A stretch of 64,000 nucleotides of DNA from Vibrio kanaloae (GTDB lineage Bacteria; Pseudomonadota; Gammaproteobacteria; Enterobacterales; Vibrionaceae): NCBI RefSeq assembly GCF_024347535.1, contig NZ_AP025497.1:620001-684000 (forward strand). Reading direction: 5' to 3'. Positions 10,950 through 18,997 of the stretch are shown in pieces. How positions within the stretch are numbered: the stretch's first letter is position 1; each line of letters begins with the position of its first letter. A program made the position numbers and the translations under genes. The notes beneath the pieces are model-generated. The model did not search any database and had not been told where the DNA came from. It worked only from the letters and a program-made list of their open reading frames with translations.

Positions 10950-10979
10950 GTAGCGGCTGAATCAGAGATTGGCTGCTAC
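10950..10979 (+). promoter_or_regulatory. rpsO leader stem-loop (possible S15 autoregulatory site)
   Basis: GTAGC at the start of the leader pairs with GCTAC near 10975-10979, with inner GGC/GCT contacts. In E. coli S15 binds a pseudoknot in the rpsO leader and traps the ribosome. Whether the Vibrio leader forms the same structure is an inference from position only. Confidence 0.45.
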
Positions 10980-11011
10980 AAATATAAACTTACTCTTATC
11001 AGGAGAGATTT

Positions 11012-11281
11012 ATGTCTCTGAATGCAGAAACTAAAGCAGCAATCGTTGCAGAATACGCACAATCTGAAGGCGACACAGGTTCACCAGAAGTACAAGTAGC
11101 ACTACTTACTGCTTCTATCAACCACCTACAAGGTCACTTCAAAGCACACAAACACGATCACCACAGCCGTCGTGGTCTACTACGTATGGTTTCTAGCCGT
11201 CGTAAGCTTCTTGATTACTTGAAAGGCAAAAACCTTGCTCGTTACCAAGACCTAATCAAGCGTCTAGGCCTACGTCGCTAA
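11012..11281 (+). CDS. rpsO: 30S ribosomal protein uS15
   Basis: Primary 16S rRNA-binding protein of the small-subunit platform, also in bridge B4 to the 50S. The 89 residues match the family exactly, with [14 protein letters not shown] near residue 21, the [14 protein letters not shown] helix region and the C-terminal RLGLRR. An AGGAGAG ribosome site precedes the ATG. Codon choice is strongly biased, as expected for a highly expressed gene. It has its own promoter and terminator ahead of pnp, as in E. coli. Confidence 0.99.
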   Translation: MSLNAETKAAIVAEYAQSEGDTGSPEVQVALLTASINHLQGHFKAHKHDHHSRRGLLRMVSSRRKLLDYLKGKNLARYQDLIKRLGLRR

Positions 11282-11309
11282 TAGCGATGTCTGCGAAGAC
11301 AGTTTGAAG

Positions 11310-11337
11310 AAAAGGAGCATTTGTGCTCCTTTTTTTG
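11310..11337 (+). terminator. rpsO terminator 1
   Basis: AAAGGAGCA-tttg-TGCTCCTTT followed by further Ts; a strong intrinsic terminator 29 bases after the rpsO stop. Confidence 0.9.
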
Positions 11338-11357
11338 TGTCTGTAAGAAAATGTTTG

Positions 11358-11388
11358 GCCAGATGCTCAGAATATCATCTGGCTTTTT
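11358..11388 (+). terminator. rpsO terminator 2
   Basis: GCCAGATG and CATCTGGC flank a ten-base loop and are followed by five Ts. It is a second terminator in tandem, so pnp probably depends mainly on its own promoter; a TATACT -10-like box at 11423-11428 is a candidate, without a clear -35 box. Confidence 0.75.
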
Positions 11389-11469
11389 CTGATAGGAAAT
11401 ATATCTCCTAATAAAAATAGTTTATACTACGCCCGGCTAAAGCGTTTTCAACGTTTGGCAATCAACCCT

Positions 11470-11612
11470 CTCAAGAGATTACAGTCACAGATGTCGGCCA
11501 ATAGGTCGCGACTATTCAAAGGCGGATTTGGTCTTAATTCGGCGTATGAACACATACAAAGAGCCACCATCCTAAGTCCCTTTTCACTAGTCGCGATTGG
11601 TAATATCTTGAG
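11470..11612 (+). promoter_or_regulatory. pnp leader RNase III-type stem-loop
   Basis: A long irregular hairpin fills the leader. CTCAAGAGATTAC (11470-11482) pairs with GTAATATCTTGAG (11600-11612) with one mismatch, and inside it TCGCGACTA (11506-11514) pairs perfectly with TAGTCGCGA (11588-11596), extended by CCAA/TTGG. In E. coli RNase III cuts a pnp leader hairpin and PNPase then destabilises its own mRNA. The structure and position fit that control. A 61-codon ORF crossing this hairpin is judged spurious. Confidence 0.8.
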
Positions 11613-11661
11613 TCATTATTCACTTAATCTAAAGTTATGACTTTAGAGCTAAGGATATACA

Positions 11662-13782
11662 ATGTTTGAAAAACCAGTTGTAAAATCGTTCCAGTACGGT
11701 AACCACACCGTTACTCTAGAGACGGGCGTAATGGCACGTCAAGCTACTGCTGCTGTAATGGCGACTATGGACGATACATCAGTATTCGTTTCTGTTGTTG
11801 CTAAGAAAGAAGCAGTTGCAGGTCAAGACTTCTTCCCACTAACAGTAAACTACCAAGAGCGTACATACGCTGCGGGTAAAATCCCTGGTGGTTTCTTCAA
11901 GCGTGAAGGTCGTCCATCTGAAGGCGAAACACTAACAGCTCGTCTGATTGACCGTCCAATTCGTCCACTTTTCCCAAGTGCGTTTAAAAACGAAGTTCAA
12001 GTTATCGCTACGGTTGTTTCTATCAACCCTGACGTAAACCCAGACATGATCACTATGATCGCAACGTCTGCTGCACTTGCTATCTCTGGTGCTCCATTCA
12101 ATGGTCCTATCGGTGCTGCACGTGTTGGTCACATCGACGGCGAACTTGTTCTTAACCCATCAAATACTGAGCTTGAAAACTCTAAACTAGACCTAGTTGT
12201 GTCTGGTACAGAAGGCGCAGTACTTATGGTTGAATCTGAAGCAGATAACCTATCTGAAGAAGAAATGCTTTCAGCTGTTGTTTACGGTCACGACCAACAA
12301 CAAGTTGTAATCAAAGCAATCAACGAGTTTGCTGCTGAAGTCGCAACTCCAGCTTGGAACTGGGAAGCACCAGCAGTTAACACTGAGCTTAAAGCTCAAG
12401 TTGCTGAACTTGCTGAAACTCGTCTATCCGACGCGTACCAGATCACTGAAAAAATGGCGCGTTACGAGCAAGTTGGCGCAATCAAGAACGACGTTGTTGA
12501 AGCTCTAATTGCACAAGACGAAAACCTAGATGAGCGCGAAATCCGCGGCATGCTTGGTTCTCTAGAGAAAAACGTAGTACGTAGCCGCATCATCGCTGGC
12601 AACCCACGTATCGATGGCCGTGAAAAAGACATGGTTCGTGCGCTAGACGTACGTACTGGTGTTCTTCCACGTACACACGGTTCTTCTCTATTCACTCGTG
12701 GTGAAACTCAAGCACTTGTTACTGCAACGCTTGGCACACAACGTGATGCTCAAATCATCGACAGCCTAATGGGTGAGAAGAAAGACAACTTCCTTCTACA
12801 CTACAACTTCCCTCCATACTGTGTAGGTGAAACTGGTTTCGTTGGTTCTCCTAAGCGTCGTGAAATTGGTCACGGTAAGCTTGCTAAACGTGGTATCCAA
12901 GCAGTAATGCCTTCTGTTGAAGAATTCCCATACACAGTTCGTGTTGTATCGGAAATCACAGAATCTAACGGTTCTTCTTCAATGGCTTCTGTATGTGGTA
13001 CATCTCTAGCGCTTATGGATGCTGGTGTTCCAATCAAAGCTTCTGTTGCGGGTATCGCAATGGGTCTTGTTAAAGAAGGCGACGATTTCGTTGTTCTTTC
13101 TGACATCCTTGGCGACGAAGATCACCTAGGTGACATGGACTTTAAAGTAGCAGGTACTAACGCTGGTATCACTGCACTTCAAATGGACATCAAGATCGAA
13201 GGTATCACTAAAGAGATCATGCAAATTGCACTTAACCAAGCGCAAGGTGCACGTAAGCACATCCTTTCTGTAATGGATGAAGCTATCTCTGGTGCTCGTG
13301 AAGATATCTCTGAATTCGCTCCACGTATCCACACAATGAAAATCAGCTCTGATAAGATCAAAGATGTTATCGGTAAAGGCGGCGCAGTTATCCGTGCTCT
13401 TTGTGAAGAAACGGGTACTACAATCGAAATCGAAGACGATGGCACAATCAAGATTGCTGCTACTGAAGGCGCAGCTGCTACAGAAGCTATCCGTCGTATC
13501 GAAGAGATCACAGCTGAAGTTGAAGTTGGCCGCATTTACCAAGGTAAAGTTGCTCGTCTAGCTGACTTCGGTGCATTCGTTACTATCCTTCCAGGTAAAG
13601 ATGGTCTAGTACACATCTCTCAAATCGCTGACAAGCGCGTTGAGAAAGTGTCTGATTACCTAACTGAAGGTCAAGAAGTGCCTGTTAAGGTTCTTGAAAT
13701 TGACCGTCAAGGCCGTGTACGTCTAAGCATGAAAGAAGCAGTTGAAACGCCAGCTGAAGGCGAAGCACCTGCTGCTGAGTAA
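11662..13782 (+). CDS. pnp: Polyribonucleotide nucleotidyltransferase (PNPase)
   Basis: Phosphate-dependent 3'-5' exoribonuclease of the RNA degradosome. The 706 residues contain two RNase PH domains (about 1-225 and 310-545), joined by the helical PNPase domain, then a KH domain (about 553-612, with [11 protein letters not shown]) and an S1 domain (about 620-690, with [18 protein letters not shown]). A Glu/Ala-rich tail ends the protein. The start ATG 11662 follows AAGGAT. The leader carries a long stem typical of autoregulated pnp genes. Confidence 0.98.
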   Translation: MFEKPVVKSFQYGNHTVTLETGVMARQATAAVMATMDDTSVFVSVVAKKEAVAGQDFFPLTVNYQERTYAAGKIPGGFFKREGRPSEGETLTARLIDRPIRPLFPSAFKNEVQVIATVVSINPDVNPDMITMIATSAALAISGAPFNGPIGAARVGHIDGELVLNPSNTELENSKLDLVVSGTEGAVLMVESEADNLSEEEMLSAVVYGHDQQQVVIKAINEFAAEVATPAWNWEAPAVNTELKAQVAELAETRLSDAYQITEKMARYEQVGAIKNDVVEALIAQDENLDEREIRGMLGSLEKNVVRSRIIAGNPRIDGREKDMVRALDVRTGVLPRTHGSSLFTRGETQALVTATLGTQRDAQIIDSLMGEKKDNFLLHYNFPPYCVGETGFVGSPKRREIGHGKLAKRGIQAVMPSVEEFPYTVRVVSEITESNGSSSMASVCGTSLALMDAGVPIKASVAGIAMGLVKEGDDFVVLSDILGDEDHLGDMDFKVAGTNAGITALQMDIKIEGITKEIMQIALNQAQGARKHILSVMDEAISGAREDISEFAPRIHTMKISSDKIKDVIGKGGAVIRALCEETGTTIEIEDDGTIKIAATEGAAATEAIRRIEEITAEVEVGRIYQGKVARLADFGAFVTILPGKDGLVHISQIADKRVEKVSDYLTEGQEVPVKVLEIDRQGRVRLSMKEAVETPAEGEAPAAE

Positions 13783-13850
13783 TTCTCAGTGTGTCGATGG
13801 TGATATCGCTTTTTAGTGATTTCTAACCTATCGTCAACAAAGCATGTTAT

Positions 13851-13879
13851 AAAGGGGAGCATATCGCTCCCCTTTTTTA
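13851..13879 (+). terminator. pnp terminator
   Basis: GGGGAGC-atatc-GCTCCCC with flanking AAA and a six-T run. It lies between pnp and nlpI. Confidence 0.9.
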
Positions 13880-13906
13880 TTGCGGTCATAACAGGAGTAA
13901 TTATTT

Positions 13907-14830
13907 GTGAAATGGTTTCAAACCGCGAGTATGTGTTTACTGCTTGTACTAACAGGTTGTGCGACAACATCAGATAACACCTCACGTTGGGTTTATCCAC
14001 CGATGGCTGTACCACTGCAACCAAGCGTTCAGCAAGAAGTTCAAATTGCACGTCTTAGTCAGTTATTACAGCGCCCAGATTTGAACGATGAAGTTCGAGC
14101 GAAGATGCTGTTTGAACGTGGTAACTACTACGACAGTGTTGGCCTGCGTGATCTCGCGCGCCTTGATTTCAACCAATCTCTTTCATTGAACCCTGCTCAA
14201 CCTGATATCTTCAATCTTTTGGGTGTTTACTTTACGCAGGTAGGGGAGTTTGATGCGGCTTATGAATCTTTTGATTCTACGTTAGAGCTTGATCCTGCAA
14301 ACTCTTACGCAGAAAGAAACCGCTCTATCGCGCTTTATTATGGCGAGCGTTACGACTTAGCCAATGAAGAGATGATGAAGCACTACGCCGATGATCCTAG
14401 CGATCCATTTCGCGCTCTTTGGTTGTACATCATTCAGCATGAGCTAACGCCAGAACAAGCTAAGCTTGATTTACAAAAACGTTATGAGAGTCGTGATGAG
14501 CAGTGGGGCTGGGTATTAGTTGCGATTATGCTTGATGACATCACTGAAGAGCAGGCTTTCAAGGCGATCTTAACCGGTACTCGCGACAACACGCTACTTG
14601 CGCAGCGCCTAACAGAGACGTACTTCTACCTTGCTAAGCGTTACCATATGAATGGTGACTACGCGAATGCTATCTCTTTGTACAAGTTAGCGGTTTCTTT
14701 TAACGTGTATGAATACGTAGAACACCGTTACTCTTTCTTAGAGTTAAGCCGTATCTTCACCACGCTTAAAGCTGAGCACATAGCGCAAGTTAAGCTGGCT
14801 GAGGCCGAAGAAGAAGCCAACGCTAAGTAA
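13907..14830 (+). CDS. nlpI: Lipoprotein NlpI, TPR scaffold
   Basis: Outer-membrane lipoprotein that in E. coli works as an adaptor for peptidoglycan hydrolases and the protease Prc. The start is GTG at 13907, 8 bases after AGGAG; the nearby ATG is out of frame. A signal peptide ends in the lipobox LTGC near residue 20. Tetratricopeptide repeats cover about 60-165 (ARLDFNQSLSLNPAQPDIFN and the next repeat) and more helical hairpins follow to the end. The 307 residues are close to the E. coli length, and the position after pnp is conserved. Confidence 0.95.
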   Translation: MKWFQTASMCLLLVLTGCATTSDNTSRWVYPPMAVPLQPSVQQEVQIARLSQLLQRPDLNDEVRAKMLFERGNYYDSVGLRDLARLDFNQSLSLNPAQPDIFNLLGVYFTQVGEFDAAYESFDSTLELDPANSYAERNRSIALYYGERYDLANEEMMKHYADDPSDPFRALWLYIIQHELTPEQAKLDLQKRYESRDEQWGWVLVAIMLDDITEEQAFKAILTGTRDNTLLAQRLTETYFYLAKRYHMNGDYANAISLYKLAVSFNVYEYVEHRYSFLELSRIFTTLKAEHIAQVKLAEAEEEANAK

Positions 14831-14849
14831 GCAACACATTTTGATTCCG

Positions 14850-14878
14850 AAAAACCGCTGCCTGTCAGCGGTTTTTTT
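14850..14878 (+). terminator. nlpI terminator
   Basis: AAAACCGCTG-cctgt-CAGCGGTTTT with a seven-T tail, 20 bases after the nlpI stop. Confidence 0.9.
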
Positions 14879-14943
14879 ATGCTTCTCTTTTATAAACAGG
14901 GGGGATCTCGTTTTGATTGCTTTTTATTTAAACAACACTAAAA

Positions 14944-14962
14944 TAGTTAGCCTTGCTAACTA
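14944..14962. promoter_or_regulatory. MarR operator copy 1
   Basis: Perfect inverted repeat TAGTTAGCcttGCTAACTA. It overlaps the end of a candidate -10 box (TAAAAT 14939-14944, with TTGCTT 16 bases upstream), so a bound repressor would block transcription start. Another copy lies before the MATE gene. Confidence 0.75.
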
Positions 14963-14987
14963 AATGCTATTCTTTGATTACGTGAGT

Positions 14988-15395
14988 ATGCTGAACCAAA
15001 ATTTAGAAAAGATTGAGCGCTTCGCCTCTAAGATATGGCGCACTCAGGTAAATGAAGATCCTATTTGCCAATTGAGCTTCAATGAGTATGACTATTTGAA
15101 GGTCATACAAGCCTCTCCTGAACCGATCCGATTGACTGATCTGGCGATTGAGATGCAGGTGACCAAGCCTTCAGCAACCACTATGGTTCAAAGGCTAGAG
15201 AGAAAGGGGCTTGTGGAGCGTAAAGCTTCGCTCGAAGATGCGAGATCTAAGTTAGTGGTACTGACCAGTAAAGCGGAAGTCGGCTTGGAAGAAGAAAGTA
15301 AGATCTATCAGGTCATGGCACAGATACTGGAAAGTCGTTTGTCTGAGCAAGAATCTCAGCAGCTAAACCTATTATTAAATAAAGCTTTGAAGTAA
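14988..15395 (+). CDS. MarR-family transcriptional regulator
   Basis: 135-residue winged-helix regulator, probably a dimeric repressor. The core shows EYDYLKVI, an HTH (about residues 43-62, LTDLAIEMQVTKPSATTMVQ) and the wing with GLVERKASLEDARSK. ATG 14988 is preferred to an in-frame ATG at 14964 because the latter directly abuts the operator and would leave almost no leader or ribosome site; the family also usually starts close to this point. It lies 89 bases before a MATE pump gene, with the same operator in front of both, so it probably represses itself and the pump. The inducer is unknown. Confidence 0.9.
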   Translation: MLNQNLEKIERFASKIWRTQVNEDPICQLSFNEYDYLKVIQASPEPIRLTDLAIEMQVTKPSATTMVQRLERKGLVERKASLEDARSKLVVLTSKAEVGLEEESKIYQVMAQILESRLSEQESQQLNLLLNKALK

Positions 15396-15409
15396 ATAAT
15401 TTAGATATT

Positions 15410-15428
15410 TAGTTAGCCTTGTTAACTA
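15410..15428. promoter_or_regulatory. MarR operator copy 2
   Basis: TAGTTAGCcttGTTAACTA differs from copy 1 by a single base (C to T). It lies in the 89-base gap before the MATE gene, which suggests separate control of the pump. Confidence 0.7.
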
Positions 15429-15484
15429 ATTTTTCGAGTCATATCTCGTTGGTATGCGACTCACAAATGAAAGTAGAGTAAGAA

Positions 15485-16822
15485 ATGAGTAACTCAATTA
15501 GTCGCCAGTTTTGGCGATACACAATCCCTACCGTGGCGGCCATGTTGGTTAATGGCCTGTACCAAGTGGTGGATGGCATCTTCATTGGGCGCTATGTGGG
15601 GGCTGATGGACTTGCAGGTATCAATGTTGCGTGGCCTGTGATTGGTTCGATTCTCGGTATTGGTATGTTGGTGGGTGTGGGTACAGGTGCGCTTGTCTCG
15701 ATTCGCCAAGGTGAAAAAGATACTCAAGGCGCTAAGCAGATCTTAGCAACGGGCTTAACCTTGCTGTTGGCGATAACGCCTATTGTCTCTGCATTGTTGT
15801 TTTTGTTTACTGATAACTTCTTGCTTTGGCAGGGCGCTGAAGGGCGAGTGTATGAGCTTGGCCTGCAGTACTTACACATTCTGATTGGTGCTAGTGTCTT
15901 CACGCTAGGTTCCATTGCGATGCCGTTTTTACTACGCAACGATGACAGCCCGAACTTAGCGACGATACTGATGATCGTTGGTGCGGTGATTAACATCGTA
16001 CTCGATTACCTGTTTATCGCGCTCTATGGTTGGGAGTTGATGGGCGCAGCATTAGCAACAGCGATTGCCCAGTTTGTGGTAACGGGCCTTGGCTTGGCTT
16101 ACTTCTTCTCACGTCGAGCAAACCTACGTTTACGTTGGAATGAGTTGAGACTGAAGCTGGATGTGATTCCACAAATCTTCGCGATTGGTACATCAAGCTT
16201 CTTTATGTACGCTTATGGTTCGATGATGGTGGCGCTGCACAATGCGTTGTTCTCTCAATATGGCGACCAGTTAATGATTGGCGCTTACGCGATTTTGGGC
16301 TACATCGTGACGGTTTACTACCTCACGGCTGAAGGTATCGCCAACGGTATGCAACCATTGGTGAGCTACAACCATGGTGCGCGTAACCAAGCGAACATCC
16401 GTAAGTTACTTAAGATAGCGATGATGAGTTCGGTATTGATAGGTGTGGCGTTCGTGCTGCTTCTGAACGCGTTCCCACGTGAGTTTGTATCAGTATTTAA
16501 CTCAGACGAACCTCAGTTAGTTGAGTACACCGTGTTGGGTATTCGACTTCACATGTTTGCACTGGCGCTGGATGGCTTCTTAGTAGTAGCAGGTGCTTAC
16601 TATCAGGCTCTGAACAAGGGCAGCAAGGCGATGTTTGTAACGATAGGTAACATGCTTATCCAGTTACCTTTCTTGTACATTATGCCTAAGTTGTACGGTG
16701 TGCCGGGGATCTGGATTGCGTACCCACTGTCTAACATCGCGTTAAGTGTGGTGGTGATGGTAATGCTCTACAAAGATCTAAAGAAGCTCGATGCCTCACC
16801 GATGGAAACAGCGACGGCATAG
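15485..16822 (+). CDS. MATE-family efflux transporter
   Basis: 445-residue integral membrane protein, with about 12 hydrophobic segments across its whole length, typical of multidrug and toxin extrusion (polysaccharide-transporter superfamily) proteins. The N-terminal stretch with TIPTVAAMLVNGLYQVVDG and IGRYVGADGLAGIN is characteristic. Such pumps use a Na+ or H+ gradient to export cationic drugs or metabolites. The substrate cannot be read from the sequence. Control by the adjacent MarR regulator is likely from the shared operators. A bidirectional terminator follows. Confidence 0.93.
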   Translation: MSNSISRQFWRYTIPTVAAMLVNGLYQVVDGIFIGRYVGADGLAGINVAWPVIGSILGIGMLVGVGTGALVSIRQGEKDTQGAKQILATGLTLLLAITPIVSALLFLFTDNFLLWQGAEGRVYELGLQYLHILIGASVFTLGSIAMPFLLRNDDSPNLATILMIVGAVINIVLDYLFIALYGWELMGAALATAIAQFVVTGLGLAYFFSRRANLRLRWNELRLKLDVIPQIFAIGTSSFFMYAYGSMMVALHNALFSQYGDQLMIGAYAILGYIVTVYYLTAEGIANGMQPLVSYNHGARNQANIRKLLKIAMMSSVLIGVAFVLLLNAFPREFVSVFNSDEPQLVEYTVLGIRLHMFALALDGFLVVAGAYYQALNKGSKAMFVTIGNMLIQLPFLYIMPKLYGVPGIWIAYPLSNIALSVVVMVMLYKDLKKLDASPMETATA

Positions 16823-16843
16823 GTCGCGTTTCTTAAGTCGAAT

Positions 16844-16876
16844 AAAAAAGGTCTAGCGAATGCTAGACCTTTTTTG
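16844..16876. terminator. Bidirectional terminator between MATE and ubiV
   Basis: AAAAAAGGTCTAGC-gaat-GCTAGACCTTTTTT is a perfect 14-base stem with A and T tracts on both sides. It can serve both convergent genes. Confidence 0.92.
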
Positions 16877-16907
16877 TATCTGTTGCTGGTTAGTTCAATG
16901 CGAGGAA

Positions 16908-17786
16908 CTAGATGTTCTTAACGTCTAAACCTGCAAGTTGATGCCAGTAGCCATTGCATTGGCGGCTTTCAATCTTCATCGGTTTTTGACCTTGCTCGTT
17001 CGCTCTGAAGTTGTTGATTTCAGAGAAGGTATCGATACCGAGTGGGCTTAAACGAACCACATCAACCAGGTCGTGCATGTTCGGTAAATCATTAACTAGG
17101 TTGTAGCAGTAGCCTGATTGCGTCTGGATACCATTAAGGTTGAAAACTGATTGGCCTTCTTGGCTTTCTACTTGTAGCCCTGTTGGGTACTTGATACAGC
17201 AGGTTTCGCAATCGTCTTTAGCTTTGTTTTCAGCGCGAGCGGTAAAGCAGCGTGCTGAGTAAGCAAGCGGCAGGTAGCCGTGGCTAAACACTTCTACTTC
17301 GAACTTATTACGGATGTTCAGTTCTTCACACTGAGTCATTACGTTGCTTAGCCATTCGCGAGAAAGCTCAACTGGCATACACCAACGTGTCATACCTTGT
17401 TTCAAGAACAGGTTCAGCGTGCGTGCGTTGTAGGTGTTTACTGCAGGGCCAACTACGAAAGGCACTTTGCTTTCGCTGGCCAGTTGAATTGCAGATACAT
17501 CATTGGCTTCTATCGCAAAGTCACCATTATCGATGTACTTCTTCATGATGTTGACTTCGCTTGGCGCTTCGAGCAATGCCATGGTCGACAGCACCACTTG
17601 CTTACCGGAAGCAGACAGCTCTTTAGCTATGCCCATCCAATGTTTCGCTTTCATCTCACGACGCTTTGAGCACACAGCTTCACCTAGGTAGATGATATCA
17701 GCAGAGCTTGATTTAGCTTGCTCATAGAAGCTTTCAACGTCTTGTTTTGGCCAAAAATAAAGTAGAGGGCCTAATGCGTATTTCAT
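16908..17786 (-). CDS. ubiV: UbiV, O2-independent ubiquinone hydroxylation protein
   Basis: U32 peptidase-family protein that, with UbiU, performs the ring hydroxylations of ubiquinone synthesis without oxygen. From the ATG at 17786 it has 292 residues, the E. coli length, and the four 4Fe-4S cysteines fall at 39, 180, 193 and 197. That start is chosen because GGAGA precedes it; an in-frame ATG four codons upstream overlaps this ribosome site. It follows ubiU by 18 bases on the same strand, an operon. U32 membership alone would suggest peptidase, but the cysteine pattern supports UbiV (formerly YhbV). Confidence 0.93.
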   Translation of the reverse strand: MKYALGPLLYFWPKQDVESFYEQAKSSSADIIYLGEAVCSKRREMKAKHWMGIAKELSASGKQVVLSTMALLEAPSEVNIMKKYIDNGDFAIEANDVSAIQLASESKVPFVVGPAVNTYNARTLNLFLKQGMTRWCMPVELSREWLSNVMTQCEELNIRNKFEVEVFSHGYLPLAYSARCFTARAENKAKDDCETCCIKYPTGLQVESQEGQSVFNLNGIQTQSGYCYNLVNDLPNMHDLVDVVRLSPLGIDTFSEINNFRANEQGQKPMKIESRQCNGYWHQLAGLDVKNI

Positions 17787-17804
17787 TGAGTTCTCCATTT
17801 GGCT

Positions 17805-18818
17805 CTATTGCCATTTACGGTGATAAGCGCCAAGCGTGGTTTGTGTACCTTCCGATACATTCGCCAGTGTCGCATTCCAAGCTTGTTCCACTTGGTATTG
17901 TTCTGGGTTCGCTAAGTAGCGATCGATGGCCGCGCGCCAAGTGCGAGTGACTTGTTCAACATAAGCAGGGCTACGTTGGCGACCTTCAATCTTCACTGAG
18001 GCAACATTCGCCGCGAAAAGCTCAGGCAACATAGATAGCGTGTTGAGGCTGGTTGGCTCTTCAAGTGCGTGATAGCGCTTACGTTCACCATCGATCTCGG
18101 CTTCAAAGCGGCCTTTACACAGCGTTGGGTAACCTGCGTTTTCACCTGCTTCGTACTTATCGATAAGGATTTCGTTCAAACGAGACTCTAGACCGGTTTC
18201 TGTTTCTTGCCAGCGAACGTATTTCGCCGGAGAACAAGCACCAACAGTATTTGGTGATTCGCCTGTCATGTATGAAGAGAGGTAGCAACGGCCTTCTGCC
18301 ATGATGCACAAGCTACCAAAAGCGAATACTTCAAGGTCAACGTCAGAAGTGATATTACGAGAAAGCTGTTTGACCTGATGAATCGATAATACACGCGGTA
18401 ACACCACACGCTTAACGTTGAAGTTTTTGTGGTAGAAGTCGATAGCCGCCGCATTGGTCGCTGATGCTTGTACTGATAGATGAAGCTCTAACTCTGGGTA
18501 TTTGTTTGCCGCGTACTCGAGCAGGGCTATATCTGCGATGATCAGCGCATCAACACCCAGTGCAGCAGCGTTGTCTACGGCATTGGTCCAACGGTCGAAG
18601 CCATTTGGGTGAGCAAATGTGTTTAGGGCAACATGAATTTTTTTGTTGTGGTCATGCACATACTGCACAGCACGATCGAGCTTTTTACCCGCAAAGTTTA
18701 GGCCTGCAAAGTGTCGGGCATTGGTATCGTCTTTGAATCCGATATAGACAGCATCCGCACCACAATCAATAGCGGTTTTCAAAGCAGGTAAGTTACCCGC
18801 TGGGCATAAGAGTTCCAT
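17805..18818 (-). CDS. ubiU: UbiU, O2-independent ubiquinone hydroxylation protein
   Basis: Partner of UbiV in anaerobic ubiquinone synthesis; an iron-sulfur U32-family protein formerly YhbU. The 337 residues begin MELLCPAGNLPALKTAIDCG. Cysteines at 171, 178, 195 and 234 have the same spacing (7, 17, 39) as the cluster ligands of E. coli UbiU. It is the promoter-proximal gene of the ubiU-ubiV pair. Upstream lies a 179-base gap before the convergently placed end of the GGDEF-EAL gene. No full FNR palindrome was recognised in that gap. Confidence 0.94.
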   Translation of the reverse strand: MELLCPAGNLPALKTAIDCGADAVYIGFKDDTNARHFAGLNFAGKKLDRAVQYVHDHNKKIHVALNTFAHPNGFDRWTNAVDNAAALGVDALIIADIALLEYAANKYPELELHLSVQASATNAAAIDFYHKNFNVKRVVLPRVLSIHQVKQLSRNITSDVDLEVFAFGSLCIMAEGRCYLSSYMTGESPNTVGACSPAKYVRWQETETGLESRLNEILIDKYEAGENAGYPTLCKGRFEAEIDGERKRYHALEEPTSLNTLSMLPELFAANVASVKIEGRQRSPAYVEQVTRTWRAAIDRYLANPEQYQVEQAWNATLANVSEGTQTTLGAYHRKWQ

Positions 18819-18997
18819 TTGCTCACTACCAGTAGAATTAAGTTGAGGTGAGCATTTTATGAAGAATTATGAATGACAGAATTGATGTAAGGCAGGTTTA
18901 GATGGATAAATCTGCTTTTACTCCGTTTGAGGTACTGACGAGTGAGCACTGTGTATGTTGGTTTATCTCTAAAAGGGAAGCGTTTCGAATCGTCTAA

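Noticed and set aside
11455..11640. 61-codon ORF in the pnp leader
   Set aside because: It lies on the long RNase III-type hairpin, has no ribosome site, and its product resembles nothing.
16908..18818. Collagenase-like U32 peptidases
   Set aside because: The cysteine positions match the iron-sulfur ligands of UbiU and UbiV and the gene pair order is that of the ubiquinone genes, so a peptidase label would be misleading.
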